32,374 nucleotides of DNA, from the NCBI GenBank assembly GCA_013289395.1, contig JABCZY010000014.1, forward strand, positions 1-32,374. Reading direction: 5' to 3'. Positions within the stretch are counted from its first letter, which is position 1. Each line of letters begins with the position of its first letter. The position numbers and the translations under genes were made by a program. Source of the stretch: Bacteroidota bacterium (GTDB lineage Bacteria; Bacteroidota; Bacteroidia; JABEUT01). The notes under the pieces are model-generated. The model was not told the origin of the DNA. It searched no databases and worked only from the letters and a program-made list of their open reading frames with translations. Below, in pieces: positions 16,726 to 24,536 of the stretch.

Positions 16726-17298
16726 ATGCCAGATAGTAAGCCCCATATAGCCATTATTTCTGCAAGTGTTCGCGAAGGAAGAAAAAGCCATAGAGTGGCT
16801 TTATATTTTAAGAAATTCATTGAAGAGAAGAATCTTGCAACGTGTGAAATAGTGGACCTGAATGAATACCAATTTCCTATATTCAACGAGCGTCTGTGGC
16901 TTCTGAAAAACCCGGGTGAAAAGGTATTAGATTTTGCTAAAAGAATTAAAACTGCAAGCGGAGTGCTTATCGTTACGCCTGAGTACAATGGTGGTTATCC
17001 GCCTGCGCTGAAAAATGCAATTGACCTGTTATATGAAGAGTGGCACCATAAACCAATTGCCATTTCAACTGTTTCAAACGGATCTTTTGGCGGTTCACAG
17101 GTAATAACTTCACTGCAATTCACACTTTGGAAAATTCGTTCAATAGTTGTTCCTGCTATGTTCCCGAATCCAACCGCCGATAAAAACTTTTCTGAAGACG
17201 GAACGCCCGTTGATAAAGAGGGTACAGACAAACGTGCAACTTCCTTTATAAATGAACTGTTATGGTTTATTGAATCGGAAAAGAGAATGAAGAGCTGA
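16726..17298 (+). CDS. NADPH-dependent FMN reductase family protein
   Basis: This 190-aa flavodoxin-fold protein belongs to the NADPH-dependent FMN reductase/azoreductase family (PF03358-like). The FMN phosphate loop is at the N-terminus (ISASVREGRKSHRVA, about residues 9-23). The isoalloxazine-binding TPEYNGGYPPALKNAIDLL segment is at about 84-102, and SNGSFGG near 119 contacts flavin or NAD(P)H in relatives. Members reduce FMN, quinones, azo dyes or metals. It is monocistronic, facing the patatin operon with 5 nt between stops. The physiological substrate is unknown. Confidence 0.9.
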   Translation: MPDSKPHIAIISASVREGRKSHRVALYFKKFIEEKNLATCEIVDLNEYQFPIFNERLWLLKNPGEKVLDFAKRIKTASGVLIVTPEYNGGYPPALKNAIDLLYEEWHHKPIAISTVSNGSFGGSQVITSLQFTLWKIRSIVVPAMFPNPTADKNFSEDGTPVDKEGTDKRATSFINELLWFIESEKRMKS

Positions 17299-17303
17299 GT
17301 TAT

Positions 17304-18275
17304 TTATTTCAGTAGCATATCTATGATCTCGGTCATGGTCCTGTCATTGGTCTTTACAAAACCTTCGCCTGCATTATAAAGCGCCTGCACATTCTGTTCT
17401 GTAATGTTATCCATTTCCTTATTCATACCATGCAGCGATGGCTGCAAACGGGTATACGTTGATAGGGGCTTATTCTTAAATATATCTTCCAACTGGTAAT
17501 TCACCATATCGCTATGTGCATCAAATGCAATATTAGCAAGCATCCGTGCCCAGTTCTTATCACTGGTATCATCGGTTTGCGATTCAGTATAAGCCGTAGT
17601 TGCCAAACCGGTTCCCAGTGAAAGCAAAAAGAAACTATCTGCCTCAGGGTATATTAACTTAGCCTGCATAAAAGCAAACAAAGCCGGGTTATAGGCAAAA
17701 ATACTACCGTCGATAAATGTGTATGGCCTTTCTGCCATGCAGCTTGCTTTTGCCGGAGGGAATACTCCCGGCAAAGCTGAAGTAGAACGAATTACAGAGC
17801 GAATAAAGAAATCAGAACGAGGATCTCCTACAGCTTTGTGCGAAAGGAATAAATAGGGTTCAGTATGTATAAGATCGTATGCAGTAACGCAACAAGGCTT
17901 TATAAGCTGGCTGAGTTTAAGGTCTTTAAAAAAGTATCTCAGTTGCGCTTCAAAACCTTCGGGAGAGTATTTATGAAAGCCCCCACCCTCCTGCGGAGTA
18001 AATGAATGCGCTCCGTATGCAAAATAAAATTCCAGTGCCTGGCGTGCTGTAAAACGAGGTCGGTGCGCATCACCTTCGTCAGGTGTAAGGTAAATGCAGG
18101 TTAGCAATCCGCCGGTGCTTGTGCCTGTTATAAAATCAAAAAAATCGGAGAGGCGAACATTGGGATCATTCTTTGCCTGCTGCAAGCGAGTCTCCAACGC
18201 CGACAAAAATGTTGCGGGAAGTATTCCGCGAATACCACCACCGTCTATTGATAATATGTTAATTGTTTTTCCCAT
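17304..18275 (-). CDS. Patatin-like phospholipase
   Basis: This 323-aa cytoplasmic protein has every patatin hallmark: the oxyanion-hole loop DGGGIRG (residues 11-17), nucleophile serine in GTSTG (Ser53) and catalytic aspartate in the FIDGS motif (Asp189). A Ser-Asp dyad lipid acyl hydrolase activity is therefore expected. The sequence resembles the bacterial clade that includes CBASS effector CapV, but no nucleotide cyclase or other CBASS gene is nearby. The ATG lies within the last 17 nt of the symporter gene, so translation is likely coupled. No signal peptide is present. The lipid substrate and role are unknown. Confidence 0.9.
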   Translation of the reverse strand: MGKTINILSIDGGGIRGILPATFLSALETRLQQAKNDPNVRLSDFFDFITGTSTGGLLTCIYLTPDEGDAHRPRFTARQALEFYFAYGAHSFTPQEGGGFHKYSPEGFEAQLRYFFKDLKLSQLIKPCCVTAYDLIHTEPYLFLSHKAVGDPRSDFFIRSVIRSTSALPGVFPPAKASCMAERPYTFIDGSIFAYNPALFAFMQAKLIYPEADSFFLLSLGTGLATTAYTESQTDDTSDKNWARMLANIAFDAHSDMVNYQLEDIFKNKPLSTYTRLQPSLHGMNKEMDNITEQNVQALYNAGEGFVKTNDRTMTEIIDMLLK

Positions 18276-19725
18276 GGGCCGTTTCTGCGCTTGTGGCAGA
18301 TATCAAAAGCCCTGTAAATGTAATCAAAGCATTCAAAATAAGCAATTCGAAACCGAATTGGTAGCCATTGAACCATGCTTTGGAATGAGTATCAAGCATG
18401 TAGCAAATAACCGGCGATAGCAGGCAGACAAAAGGGATCCAGCTATCATTAGCCTTGATTTTAGTAAGCAACCCAAATGCATAAAGCCCCAATAAAGGCC
18501 CATAGGTATATCCAGCCACCTTAAACACATCTTGAATTATAGCCTGGTTATTGATAAGGCGATATATAACTATTACAATGATTAACACAATTGCCATAAG
18601 AATATGAATGTTCTTACGTGTTCTCTCCTGTGTTTCTTTTTCTTTCTCCTTAATATCAAGTATATCCACGCAAAAAGATGTCGTTAGCGCTGTCAGTGCA
18701 GAATCGGCACTAGCAAACGAAGCTGCTGTTATTCCCATTACAAAAAGGAAAGAAACTATAGTTCCGAAATAACCCTGGGTCGCCAGCATGGGGTAAAGGT
18801 CATCTGACTTTGCAGGTACTGTAACATGACTGGCTTCTACATATGCATATAATAATGACCCTAATGCAAGGAACATGAACACAACAACAGCCTGAACAAT
18901 ACTGAACCAGAAAATATTCTTTTGCGATTCGCCTATTGTTTTGCACGTCAGGTTCTTCTGCATCATATCCTGATCGAGGCCGGTCATGGCAATAGCAATA
19001 AACACACCTGCGAAGAATTGTTTGAAGAAAAACAGTTTACTGTTATAGTCCCAGTAGAACATTTTAGAATAAGGCGATGCAGCAACAGTACTTGCCAGAT
19101 CTGAAATATGTAAATGCAATGATTGTGTTATCAGGAATATACTGCCAACAAGTGCAGCAAGCAAAAACAAAGTTTGTAAGGCATCGGTCCATATAATGGT
19201 CTTCATACCGCCGCTTCGGGTATAGAGCCATATCAGGGCCACAATAATTGAAGCCGTTACAACAAAGGGAACATTCCACTGATTAAAAATGCACCCTTGC
19301 AATACGTCAACTGCCACATATATGCGAAATGATGCACCTATAATACGAGACAGAAGAAAATACGAGGCACCCGTTTTATATCCATATCGTCCGAAACGTT
19401 CTTTTAAATAAGTATAGATGGATATTAACTGCATGCGGTAGAATACCGGCATTAATACCCATGCAATTATCCAGTAACCTAAAATGTAACCCAATACAAC
19501 TTCATAATAAGAAAAGCCAATTGATTTAACCGCACCCGGAACAGAAATGAAAGTCACCCCTGAAATAGAGGAGCCAATCATACCAAATGCAATAAGGTAC
19601 CAGGGTGATTTGCGGTTAGCTAAAAAGAAACCTTCATTGGTGCTGTTGCGTCCTGTGATGTAGGAAACAGCCATAAGGACTGTAAAATAAGATATAAGGC
19701 AAATTAGTATGGCCGATGCTGACAC
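18259..19725 (-). CDS. Sodium:solute symporter (SSS family)
   Basis: This 488-aa inner-membrane protein has about 13 hydrophobic helices and the SSS N-terminal pattern: after helix 1 comes NEGFFLANRKSPWYLIAFGM, then GSSISGVTFISVPG, the region that contributes the sodium site in relatives. GLDQDMMQKNLTCK after the sixth or seventh helix is also typical. It would use the sodium gradient to import a small solute; specificity across SSS (sugars, sialic acid, proline and others) cannot be read. The start is GTG at 19725, overlapping the TAG of the upstream gene by one base; the next in-frame ATG would remove helix 1. Its end overlaps the patatin gene. Confidence 0.9.
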   Translation of the reverse strand: MSASAILICLISYFTVLMAVSYITGRNSTNEGFFLANRKSPWYLIAFGMIGSSISGVTFISVPGAVKSIGFSYYEVVLGYILGYWIIAWVLMPVFYRMQLISIYTYLKERFGRYGYKTGASYFLLSRIIGASFRIYVAVDVLQGCIFNQWNVPFVVTASIIVALIWLYTRSGGMKTIIWTDALQTLFLLAALVGSIFLITQSLHLHISDLASTVAASPYSKMFYWDYNSKLFFFKQFFAGVFIAIAMTGLDQDMMQKNLTCKTIGESQKNIFWFSIVQAVVVFMFLALGSLLYAYVEASHVTVPAKSDDLYPMLATQGYFGTIVSFLFVMGITAASFASADSALTALTTSFCVDILDIKEKEKETQERTRKNIHILMAIVLIIVIVIYRLINNQAIIQDVFKVAGYTYGPLLGLYAFGLLTKIKANDSWIPFVCLLSPVICYMLDTHSKAWFNGYQFGFELLILNALITFTGLLISATSAETAHGKNN

Positions 19726-20162
19726 TACTCTATCTTTTTGCCGGAATACATTTTCCGGGTAATTACCTTCAACACTATTCGTTTAACGATCAATTCCCCC
19801 AGGCAGCGATAATAAATATCTGTAGGGAGTTCTTTAAATCCATTCACTTGTTGTTCCGATACATCAATTCTATACAATACTTCTGATAGCTCAGGCGTAA
19901 TGGAAGGAAGATATTTCATCAAGGCATTAACTACCAACTCTGCCGCACGCTCTCCTTTCAGGTCAGAGTGTGGTATGTTTATGGCAAACTCCTTATTTAA
20001 GTCCTTGTTTAACTGTAGGATAACGTCATTCCAAAATTCTTCTTTTGAAATGAAATCAGCATACTGTTGAAGGTATGTAAAGTCGTTGACTGTTATATCG
20101 CTCATAGGTGTTATGTACTTTTCAAATTTACTCAGATTATCAATACAATCGCAAGGGTTCAT
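19725..20162 (-). CDS. Conserved-looking hypothetical protein (145 aa)
   Basis: I do not recognise this protein. It is 145 aa, soluble, mostly alpha-helical in appearance and acidic, with a basic tail (RKMYSGKKIE). The N-terminus has a Cys-x-Cys pair (NPCDCID). Residues about 70-145 are rich in hydrophobic heptad-like spacing (RAAELVVNALMKYLPSI). Coding reality is supported by the one-base stop/start overlap (TAGTG) with the symporter and by a normal Bacteroidota codon appearance. It is the first gene of the trio with the symporter and patatin. Its start is 8 nt from the structured repeat, so the operon's promoter must lie in or beyond that repeat. Confidence 0.65.
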   Translation of the reverse strand: MNPCDCIDNLSKFEKYITPMSDITVNDFTYLQQYADFISKEEFWNDVILQLNKDLNKEFAINIPHSDLKGERAAELVVNALMKYLPSITPELSEVLYRIDVSEQQVNGFKELPTDIYYRCLGELIVKRIVLKVITRKMYSGKKIE

Positions 20163-20170
20163 TATTACTT

Positions 20171-20252
20171 TTAGGGCGTTCCCCTTCGGGTCGGGCTATC
20201 CGCTATAACTCCGCGCTGTGCTTGAGGGGTTTCCGCTTTTATCCCTAACGCG
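20171..20252. repeat. Structured intergenic repeat of the Bacteroidota GGGCGTTCCCC...CCGCT...TATCCCTAACGC type
   Basis: This roughly 82-bp GC-rich block stands out from its AT-rich surroundings. It is bounded by TTAGGG (20171-20176) and CCCTAA (20243-20248), a 6-bp inverted repeat. Inside are a small CCC-TTC-GGG hairpin with UUCG, a GGGTCGGGCTATCCGCTAT block and a second TTTCCGCTTTTATCCC block. From memory, sequences of this pattern recur between genes in many Bacteroidota genomes; no second copy is in this window. It lies between divergent genes. Its function is unknown. Confidence 0.6.
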
Positions 20253-20286
20253 AAATACATTTGGCAAATAGGTACATTTAAAAAAC

Positions 20287-20294
20287 TAAATTTG
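20287..20294 (+). promoter_or_regulatory. -7 box (TAAATTTG) for the alkyltransferase-like gene
   Basis: TAAATTTG fits TAnnTTTG exactly and precedes the ATG at 20312 by 17 nt. A TTTG at 20260-20263 could serve as the -33 element, although the 23-nt spacer is slightly long. That upstream TTTG itself ends another match, TACATTTG at 20256-20263. Confidence 0.4.
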
Positions 20295-20311
20295 TAAAAC
20301 AAGTTTATGCC

Positions 20312-20641
20312 ATGAGTGATTTTTACGACATGATATACGAAGTGGTCCGCCATGTGCCTAAAGGCAGGGTTACCAGCTACGGAGCTATTGCCAAATACCT
20401 GGGTGCAGCACAGTCATCGCGCATGGTGGGTTGGGCTATGAATCAGGCACATGGTAAAAAGCCGCCAGTACCTGCTCACAGGGTTGTAAATCGTACGGGC
20501 ATGCTATCTGGTAAGCATCATTTTGGGCATCCTAAACTTATGGAACAGATGCTTGCTAAAGAGGGGATTAAGGTGAAAAAAGACCAGGTGCAAAATTTCA
20601 AGAAGGTATTTTGGGATCCCGCTATAGAGCTTGCACTATAG
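20312..20641 (+). CDS. Alkyltransferase-like protein (ATL), MGMT family without the active cysteine
   Basis: This 109-aa protein matches the DNA-binding domain of O6-alkylguanine-DNA alkyltransferase (MGMT). VPKGRVTSYGAIAKYLG (residues about 15-31) is the opening of that domain. SSRMVGWAM carries the arginine finger (R37) that flips the damaged base. The active-site motif PCHR is PAHR here (P54-R57), so cysteine is replaced by alanine. That is the hallmark of ATL proteins, which bind alkylated guanine and hand it to nucleotide excision repair rather than repairing it themselves. It has its own promoter and is followed by a 47-nt gap. Confidence 0.88.
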   Translation: MSDFYDMIYEVVRHVPKGRVTSYGAIAKYLGAAQSSRMVGWAMNQAHGKKPPVPAHRVVNRTGMLSGKHHFGHPKLMEQMLAKEGIKVKKDQVQNFKKVFWDPAIELAL

Positions 20642-20688
20642 AATTCCTTTACGATTACTTATTGATATTTTTATAATTACTATTAATT

Positions 20689-21129
20689 ATGCATGTAAGC
20701 AGAAAAGAACATAGAAAAAAAGTTGATGATGCTCTAATGGCTATTACCGTTCCATTTCTTCGTAGAAATGGGTTTAGAGGTGTTTTCCCTGATTTTAGAA
20801 GGCACCAGCCTGATAGAATTAATTTACTTACTATTCAACATAGTTTAGATGATACGAAGTTTACTGTTGAAATTGCAAATTGTGCCCCCGATGGAATAAT
20901 AACTTCCTGGGGAGAAGACATCCCTCCTACTAAATGTACTGCGCTTGACGTGGAAATGAGGTATAGACTAGGTAGTTTGAAACACAAAAAGGATTATTCA
21001 CTTGATTACGATCAAAGCCAATACACGGAAAACATTTACCTTAAAAGAGCCTCAGAAATACTGGACCTGTGGGATGAAGCAGAGCAATGGTGGAAAGAAA
21101 ATTCCTTCTCGAAAGAGGCATTATCATAG
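20689..21129 (+). CDS. DUF4304-like protein
   Basis: This 146-aa soluble protein resembles the DUF4304 family, which has no known function. The N-terminus has a helix ending in FLRRNGFRG, followed by an aromatic/charged segment (DFRRHQPDRINLLTIQHS) and a beta-rich FTVEIANC stretch, the usual order in that family. The C-terminal part (about 105-146) is helical, ending in a tryptophan-rich AEQWWKEN. No signal peptide or membrane helix is present. It is not clearly operonic; a possible hairpin follows at 21152-21177. Family assignment is moderate. Confidence 0.6.
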   Translation: MHVSRKEHRKKVDDALMAITVPFLRRNGFRGVFPDFRRHQPDRINLLTIQHSLDDTKFTVEIANCAPDGIITSWGEDIPPTKCTALDVEMRYRLGSLKHKKDYSLDYDQSQYTENIYLKRASEILDLWDEAEQWWKENSFSKEALS

Positions 21130-21151
21130 GGCTTTACCTTGAATACGAACA

Positions 21152-21177
21152 CCTCAAAAAAGAAGACGTATTTGAGG
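21152..21177. terminator. Seven-bp stem-loop after the DUF4304-like gene
   Basis: CCTCAAA (21152-21158) is exactly complementary to TTTGAGG (21171-21177) around a 12-nt loop, 22 nt after the stop. There is no U-tract, so it is a weak terminator or an mRNA-end stabiliser. A near-consensus -7 box, TAACTTTA at 21190-21197, follows and could start the Mrp gene. Confidence 0.35.
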
Positions 21178-21214
21178 CTTAAAATTGCCTAACTTTACGT
21201 AAAATTTCAAGGAT

Positions 21215-22306
21215 ATGATAACTAAAGAACAAGTATTAGAAGCGCTTAAAAACGTAATCGACCCCGATTTCGATAAAGATATAGTAACACTTGGCATGGT
21301 GCAAGATGTGGTAGTAGATGGTAAAAAAGTAAGTTTTACCGTTGTGCTTACAACACCAGCATGCCCAATGAAGGAAATGATACATAAAGCGAGTGTAAAC
21401 GCTATAATATATTATGTAGATAAGGAAGCAGAGGTAAACGTAACCATGAGCGCAAAAGTGACCTCAAAGAGGACAACCAAAAGCGCAGCATTACCGCAGG
21501 TAAAAAATATTATTGCCGTGGCATCTGGTAAGGGTGGCGTGGGAAAATCTACCGTTGCAGCTAACCTTGCAGTAGCACTAGCTATGCAGGGGGCAAAAGT
21601 TGGTTTGCTCGATGCTGATATTTATGGTCCTTCTGTACCTATGATGTTCGACGTACAGGATGAAAAACCATTGTTAGAAGATATTGGCGGCAAAACATAT
21701 ATGGTTCCGGTTGAACATTACGGAGTAAAATTACTTTCTATTGGTTTCTTTGTTACCAATGCGCAGGCAGTGGTATGGAGAGGACCAATGGCATCAAAGG
21801 CTTTCCAGCAATTGGTGAATGATGCAGCATGGGGCGAATTAGATTATTTATTTATCGATCTTCCTCCGGGAACGGGTGATATTCAGCTTTCATTGGTTTC
21901 AACAGCATCGGTTACAGGAGCCGTGATAGTCAGCACTCCGCAAAATATTGCATTGCTCGACGTACGCAAAGCAGTTACTATGTTTGCACATAAAGATATT
22001 AATGTGCCGGTACTTGGTGTGGTTGAGAACATGGCATACTTTACCCCTGCTGAGTTGCCAAACAACAAGTACTACATCTTCGGAAAAGATGGTGCAAAGA
22101 CATTGGCTGATGAGTTAAAAGTTCCTTTCCTTGGCCAGGTACCATTAGTGCAAAGCATTTGCGAAGCAGGTGATGCAGGCCGCCCGGCAGTATTACAACA
22201 AGATACTCCGCAGGCAATAGCATTTATGGAAGTGGCCCGCAATGTAGCACAACAGGTAGCAATAGCGAATAACAAGAAGGAAGAAAAGCAGTTGGAGCAC
22301 GCATAG
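21215..22306 (+). CDS. Mrp/NBP35-family iron-sulfur carrier P-loop ATPase
   Basis: This 363-aa protein has the Mrp/ApbC layout. Residues about 1-85 form a MIP18/DUF59 domain with TTPACP (C50). Residues about 95-340 form the ParA-like ATPase, with the deviant Walker A GKGGVGKS at 105-112, LLDADIYGPS, and FIDLPPGTGD. Family members carry and deliver Fe-S clusters to apo-proteins. The C-x-x-C pair that binds the bridging cluster in many homologues is not seen: the region after VENMAYF reads TPAELPNNKYYIFG. As far as I recall, this is normal for Bacteroidota members. The next gene starts 20 nt downstream, so the two may be co-transcribed. Confidence 0.92.
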   Translation: MITKEQVLEALKNVIDPDFDKDIVTLGMVQDVVVDGKKVSFTVVLTTPACPMKEMIHKASVNAIIYYVDKEAEVNVTMSAKVTSKRTTKSAALPQVKNIIAVASGKGGVGKSTVAANLAVALAMQGAKVGLLDADIYGPSVPMMFDVQDEKPLLEDIGGKTYMVPVEHYGVKLLSIGFFVTNAQAVVWRGPMASKAFQQLVNDAAWGELDYLFIDLPPGTGDIQLSLVSTASVTGAVIVSTPQNIALLDVRKAVTMFAHKDINVPVLGVVENMAYFTPAELPNNKYYIFGKDGAKTLADELKVPFLGQVPLVQSICEAGDAGRPAVLQQDTPQAIAFMEVARNVAQQVAIANNKKEEKQLEHA

Positions 22307-22326
22307 TAATTGCCACTATTCCATCC

Positions 22327-24195
22327 ATGAATACAATTGATATTATCTTCCAGAAGTTAGATGAGGTTTCGACAGGTAAGCTGGAGTTAATAGAATTATA
22401 TAGATATTACTGGCAGAAGATATCATACGTCAAGAAAAATGATGGAATTAAACTGCTGGACGGAATTTCAAAACTTCCTGATGCAAGCCCGATTGGTTTA
22501 GCACGTCTCACGTTTTCTCATGGGGTAAATCTTCAATTTGCATCTGAATTTATTGATAGCATTGACACGCTTTCTCGTGCAAGGGAAATGTTCATTGAAC
22601 TTGAAGAATATGGTGGAGCAATGAGCTGCCATACTATGATGGGTATCAGTTACAGGTCACTTGGCCAGCTCGATAAAGCACAGGAGCATAACCAAGCTGC
22701 ATTGAAAATTCTGAGTGAGCATGCTGATTCAGGTATATATACTCACTTTGAACTTATTGCATATTACCAGGCCGGAGAATTAAATGTTCACTTTAAAAAC
22801 TATGCAAAGGCAATAGAATACCTCAAAGATGGTATCAACAAAGAAGCAGGTAATGAAGATATAAAAGGGCGTTTATATAATGGCCTTGGATGTGCAATTA
22901 TGTTTACCCCTGAATGGGAAAGTTCACTGGAACATTTCAATAAGGCATTGAAGCTTATTGAGGGATTTGATAATTTCCTGCTCCGCTCGAAGATATATGC
23001 AGATATAGGCAGTTACTACTTAAAGAAGGGGCAACTCGATAAGGCTTTCGAAAATCAAAAGAAGAGCCTTGATTTAAGAATTGAAAATAACTTCCTTAAT
23101 CCTGCCATTACAAACTATGTTCAGCTTGCTGAAATATGTATGGAGCAAAAAAATGCTGAAGAAGCTATACGTTACGGTAATTTGGCACTTGAAGCTGCCA
23201 TGAAACTGAATGTATTAATTAAAATACTGGAAGCACACCTTATTCTTTCAAAAACACACGAGAGTATTGGAAACACTACTAAAGCATACGAGCACTTTAA
23301 GCAATACCATCATTATTATAAAGAGATAAATAGCCAGGAAGTAATAAAAAGGATAGAACAGGTTACCACAAAACACAAAATGGAATCCGTGCAGCAGGAA
23401 AAGGAAATATTCCGTTTACGGAATGTTGAATTAAAAGCTGCCCTGGAAGAAATTACAGCAAGTGTGCGCTATGCCAAAAGAATTCAGAAGGCTATCCTTC
23501 CGCCTGAACATCAACTGAAAAAATATTTCCCTGAAAGTTTTATTCTCTATAAACCAAAAGACATTGTTGCTGGCGATTTTTACTGGATGGATGTGGTTGG
23601 CAACTCGGTGTTCTTTGCAATTTGCGATTGTACGGGTCATGGCGTTCCCGGTGCTTTGCTTAGTGTTGTATGCCACAATGCATTAACAAGGGCAGTACGT
23701 GAGTTTCAGGAAACAGTACCTTCAAAAATATTAGACAGGACCAGGGAGTTAGTTATTGCCCAGTTCGAAAAAACCGAAGATGATGTTAAAGATGGCATGG
23801 ATTGCGTTATCTGGTCAATTGATTTAAACACACTAGAGCTTCAGTATGCAGCAGCGAATAATAGTTTTTATGTTATACGTAATAATGAACTGCTTATTCA
23901 GCAGCCAGATAAAATGCCGGTTGGTAAATTCGTTGATGATGTAAAATATTTTACACCCCAGCGTATTCAACTGTACCGTGGCGACCAAGTATTTACTTTC
24001 ACAGATGGTTATGCCGACCAATTTGGCGGGCCTAATGGCAAAAAATTCAAATACAAGCAACTTCAGGAAAAACTTATGGGTATAAACGCATTACAAATGA
24101 GCACTCAGAAAGAAGTGCTTGAAGAAACCATTGAAACTTGGAAAGGCAACCTGGAGCAGGTAGATGATGTGCTTATAATGGGTATACGGGTCTAA
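22327..24195 (+). CDS. TPR-repeat SpoIIE/PP2C-type serine phosphatase
   Basis: This 622-aa cytoplasmic protein joins a TPR solenoid to a phosphatase. Residues about 30-340 contain tandem TPR helices with the usual small/aromatic spacing (for example LGQLDKAQEHNQAALKIL). A coiled-coil linker (about 345-395, rich in KEIFRLRNVELKAALEE) leads to the SpoIIE domain (about 400-622). Metal-binding acidic motifs are AGDFYW (near 415), CDCTGHGVPGALLS (near 433) and FTDGYADQFGG (near 559). Such proteins usually dephosphorylate anti-sigma antagonists or act in two-component-like pathways, but no partner gene is nearby. Its stop overlaps the convergent DUF962 gene by 4 nt. Confidence 0.9.
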   Translation: MNTIDIIFQKLDEVSTGKLELIELYRYYWQKISYVKKNDGIKLLDGISKLPDASPIGLARLTFSHGVNLQFASEFIDSIDTLSRAREMFIELEEYGGAMSCHTMMGISYRSLGQLDKAQEHNQAALKILSEHADSGIYTHFELIAYYQAGELNVHFKNYAKAIEYLKDGINKEAGNEDIKGRLYNGLGCAIMFTPEWESSLEHFNKALKLIEGFDNFLLRSKIYADIGSYYLKKGQLDKAFENQKKSLDLRIENNFLNPAITNYVQLAEICMEQKNAEEAIRYGNLALEAAMKLNVLIKILEAHLILSKTHESIGNTTKAYEHFKQYHHYYKEINSQEVIKRIEQVTTKHKMESVQQEKEIFRLRNVELKAALEEITASVRYAKRIQKAILPPEHQLKKYFPESFILYKPKDIVAGDFYWMDVVGNSVFFAICDCTGHGVPGALLSVVCHNALTRAVREFQETVPSKILDRTRELVIAQFEKTEDDVKDGMDCVIWSIDLNTLELQYAAANNSFYVIRNNELLIQQPDKMPVGKFVDDVKYFTPQRIQLYRGDQVFTFTDGYADQFGGPNGKKFKYKQLQEKLMGINALQMSTQKEVLEETIETWKGNLEQVDDVLIMGIRV

Positions 24196-24527
24196 CTCTT
24201 GAATTTAATTTTTCCGGTAAGCAGTTCGAAGAACATGCGAAGATCAGATGCAAAGCTGTAAAACGGGTTTTTAAATGTAGCAGGCCTGTTATGTTCAAAA
24301 AAGAAATGCCCTGCAAAACCAAAGCCGTAGCCGAATAAAGGAGATGCAAATGCCCACCACTTATTATCGAAGGTTGCCAATACCAAAATGAGAAATATTA
24401 AGCCCAGGAAGGTGCCGATAAAATGCAAAGTTCGGCAAACAACCTCTGAATGCTCACTCAAATAAAAAGGGTAAAACTCTTTAAATGATTTGAAGCCAGC
24501 CGCAGGATATTCTACTTTATTACTCAT
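24192..24527 (-). CDS. DUF962/Mpo1-like membrane protein
   Basis: This 111-aa protein matches DUF962 (YGL010w/Mpo1-like). The yeast relative Mpo1 is an iron-dependent dioxygenase that shortens 2-hydroxy fatty acids. Family landmarks are FYPFYLSEHS, LHFIGT and GHFFFEHNRPATF; the histidines in these motifs are metal-ligand candidates. Two hydrophobic helices lie at about residues 34-52 and 58-75. ATG 24527 is preferred over TTG 24533. It is 9 nt downstream of sucB, so it probably belongs to that operon, and its TAG overlaps the TAA of the convergent phosphatase gene. The enzymatic role in this organism is inferred from the family. Confidence 0.8.
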   Translation of the reverse strand: MSNKVEYPAAGFKSFKEFYPFYLSEHSEVVCRTLHFIGTFLGLIFLILVLATFDNKWWAFASPLFGYGFGFAGHFFFEHNRPATFKNPFYSFASDLRMFFELLTGKIKFKS

Positions 24528-24536
24528 TGACAAATT

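Noticed and set aside
17304..18275. CBASS defence system built around the patatin
   Set aside because: No CD-NTase, cap2/cap3 or other defence gene is nearby; the neighbours are a symporter and an unknown protein.
20171..20353. 60-aa minus-strand open frame across the structured repeat
   Set aside because: It is read-through of the repeat and overlaps the ATL promoter and start; there is no support for translation.
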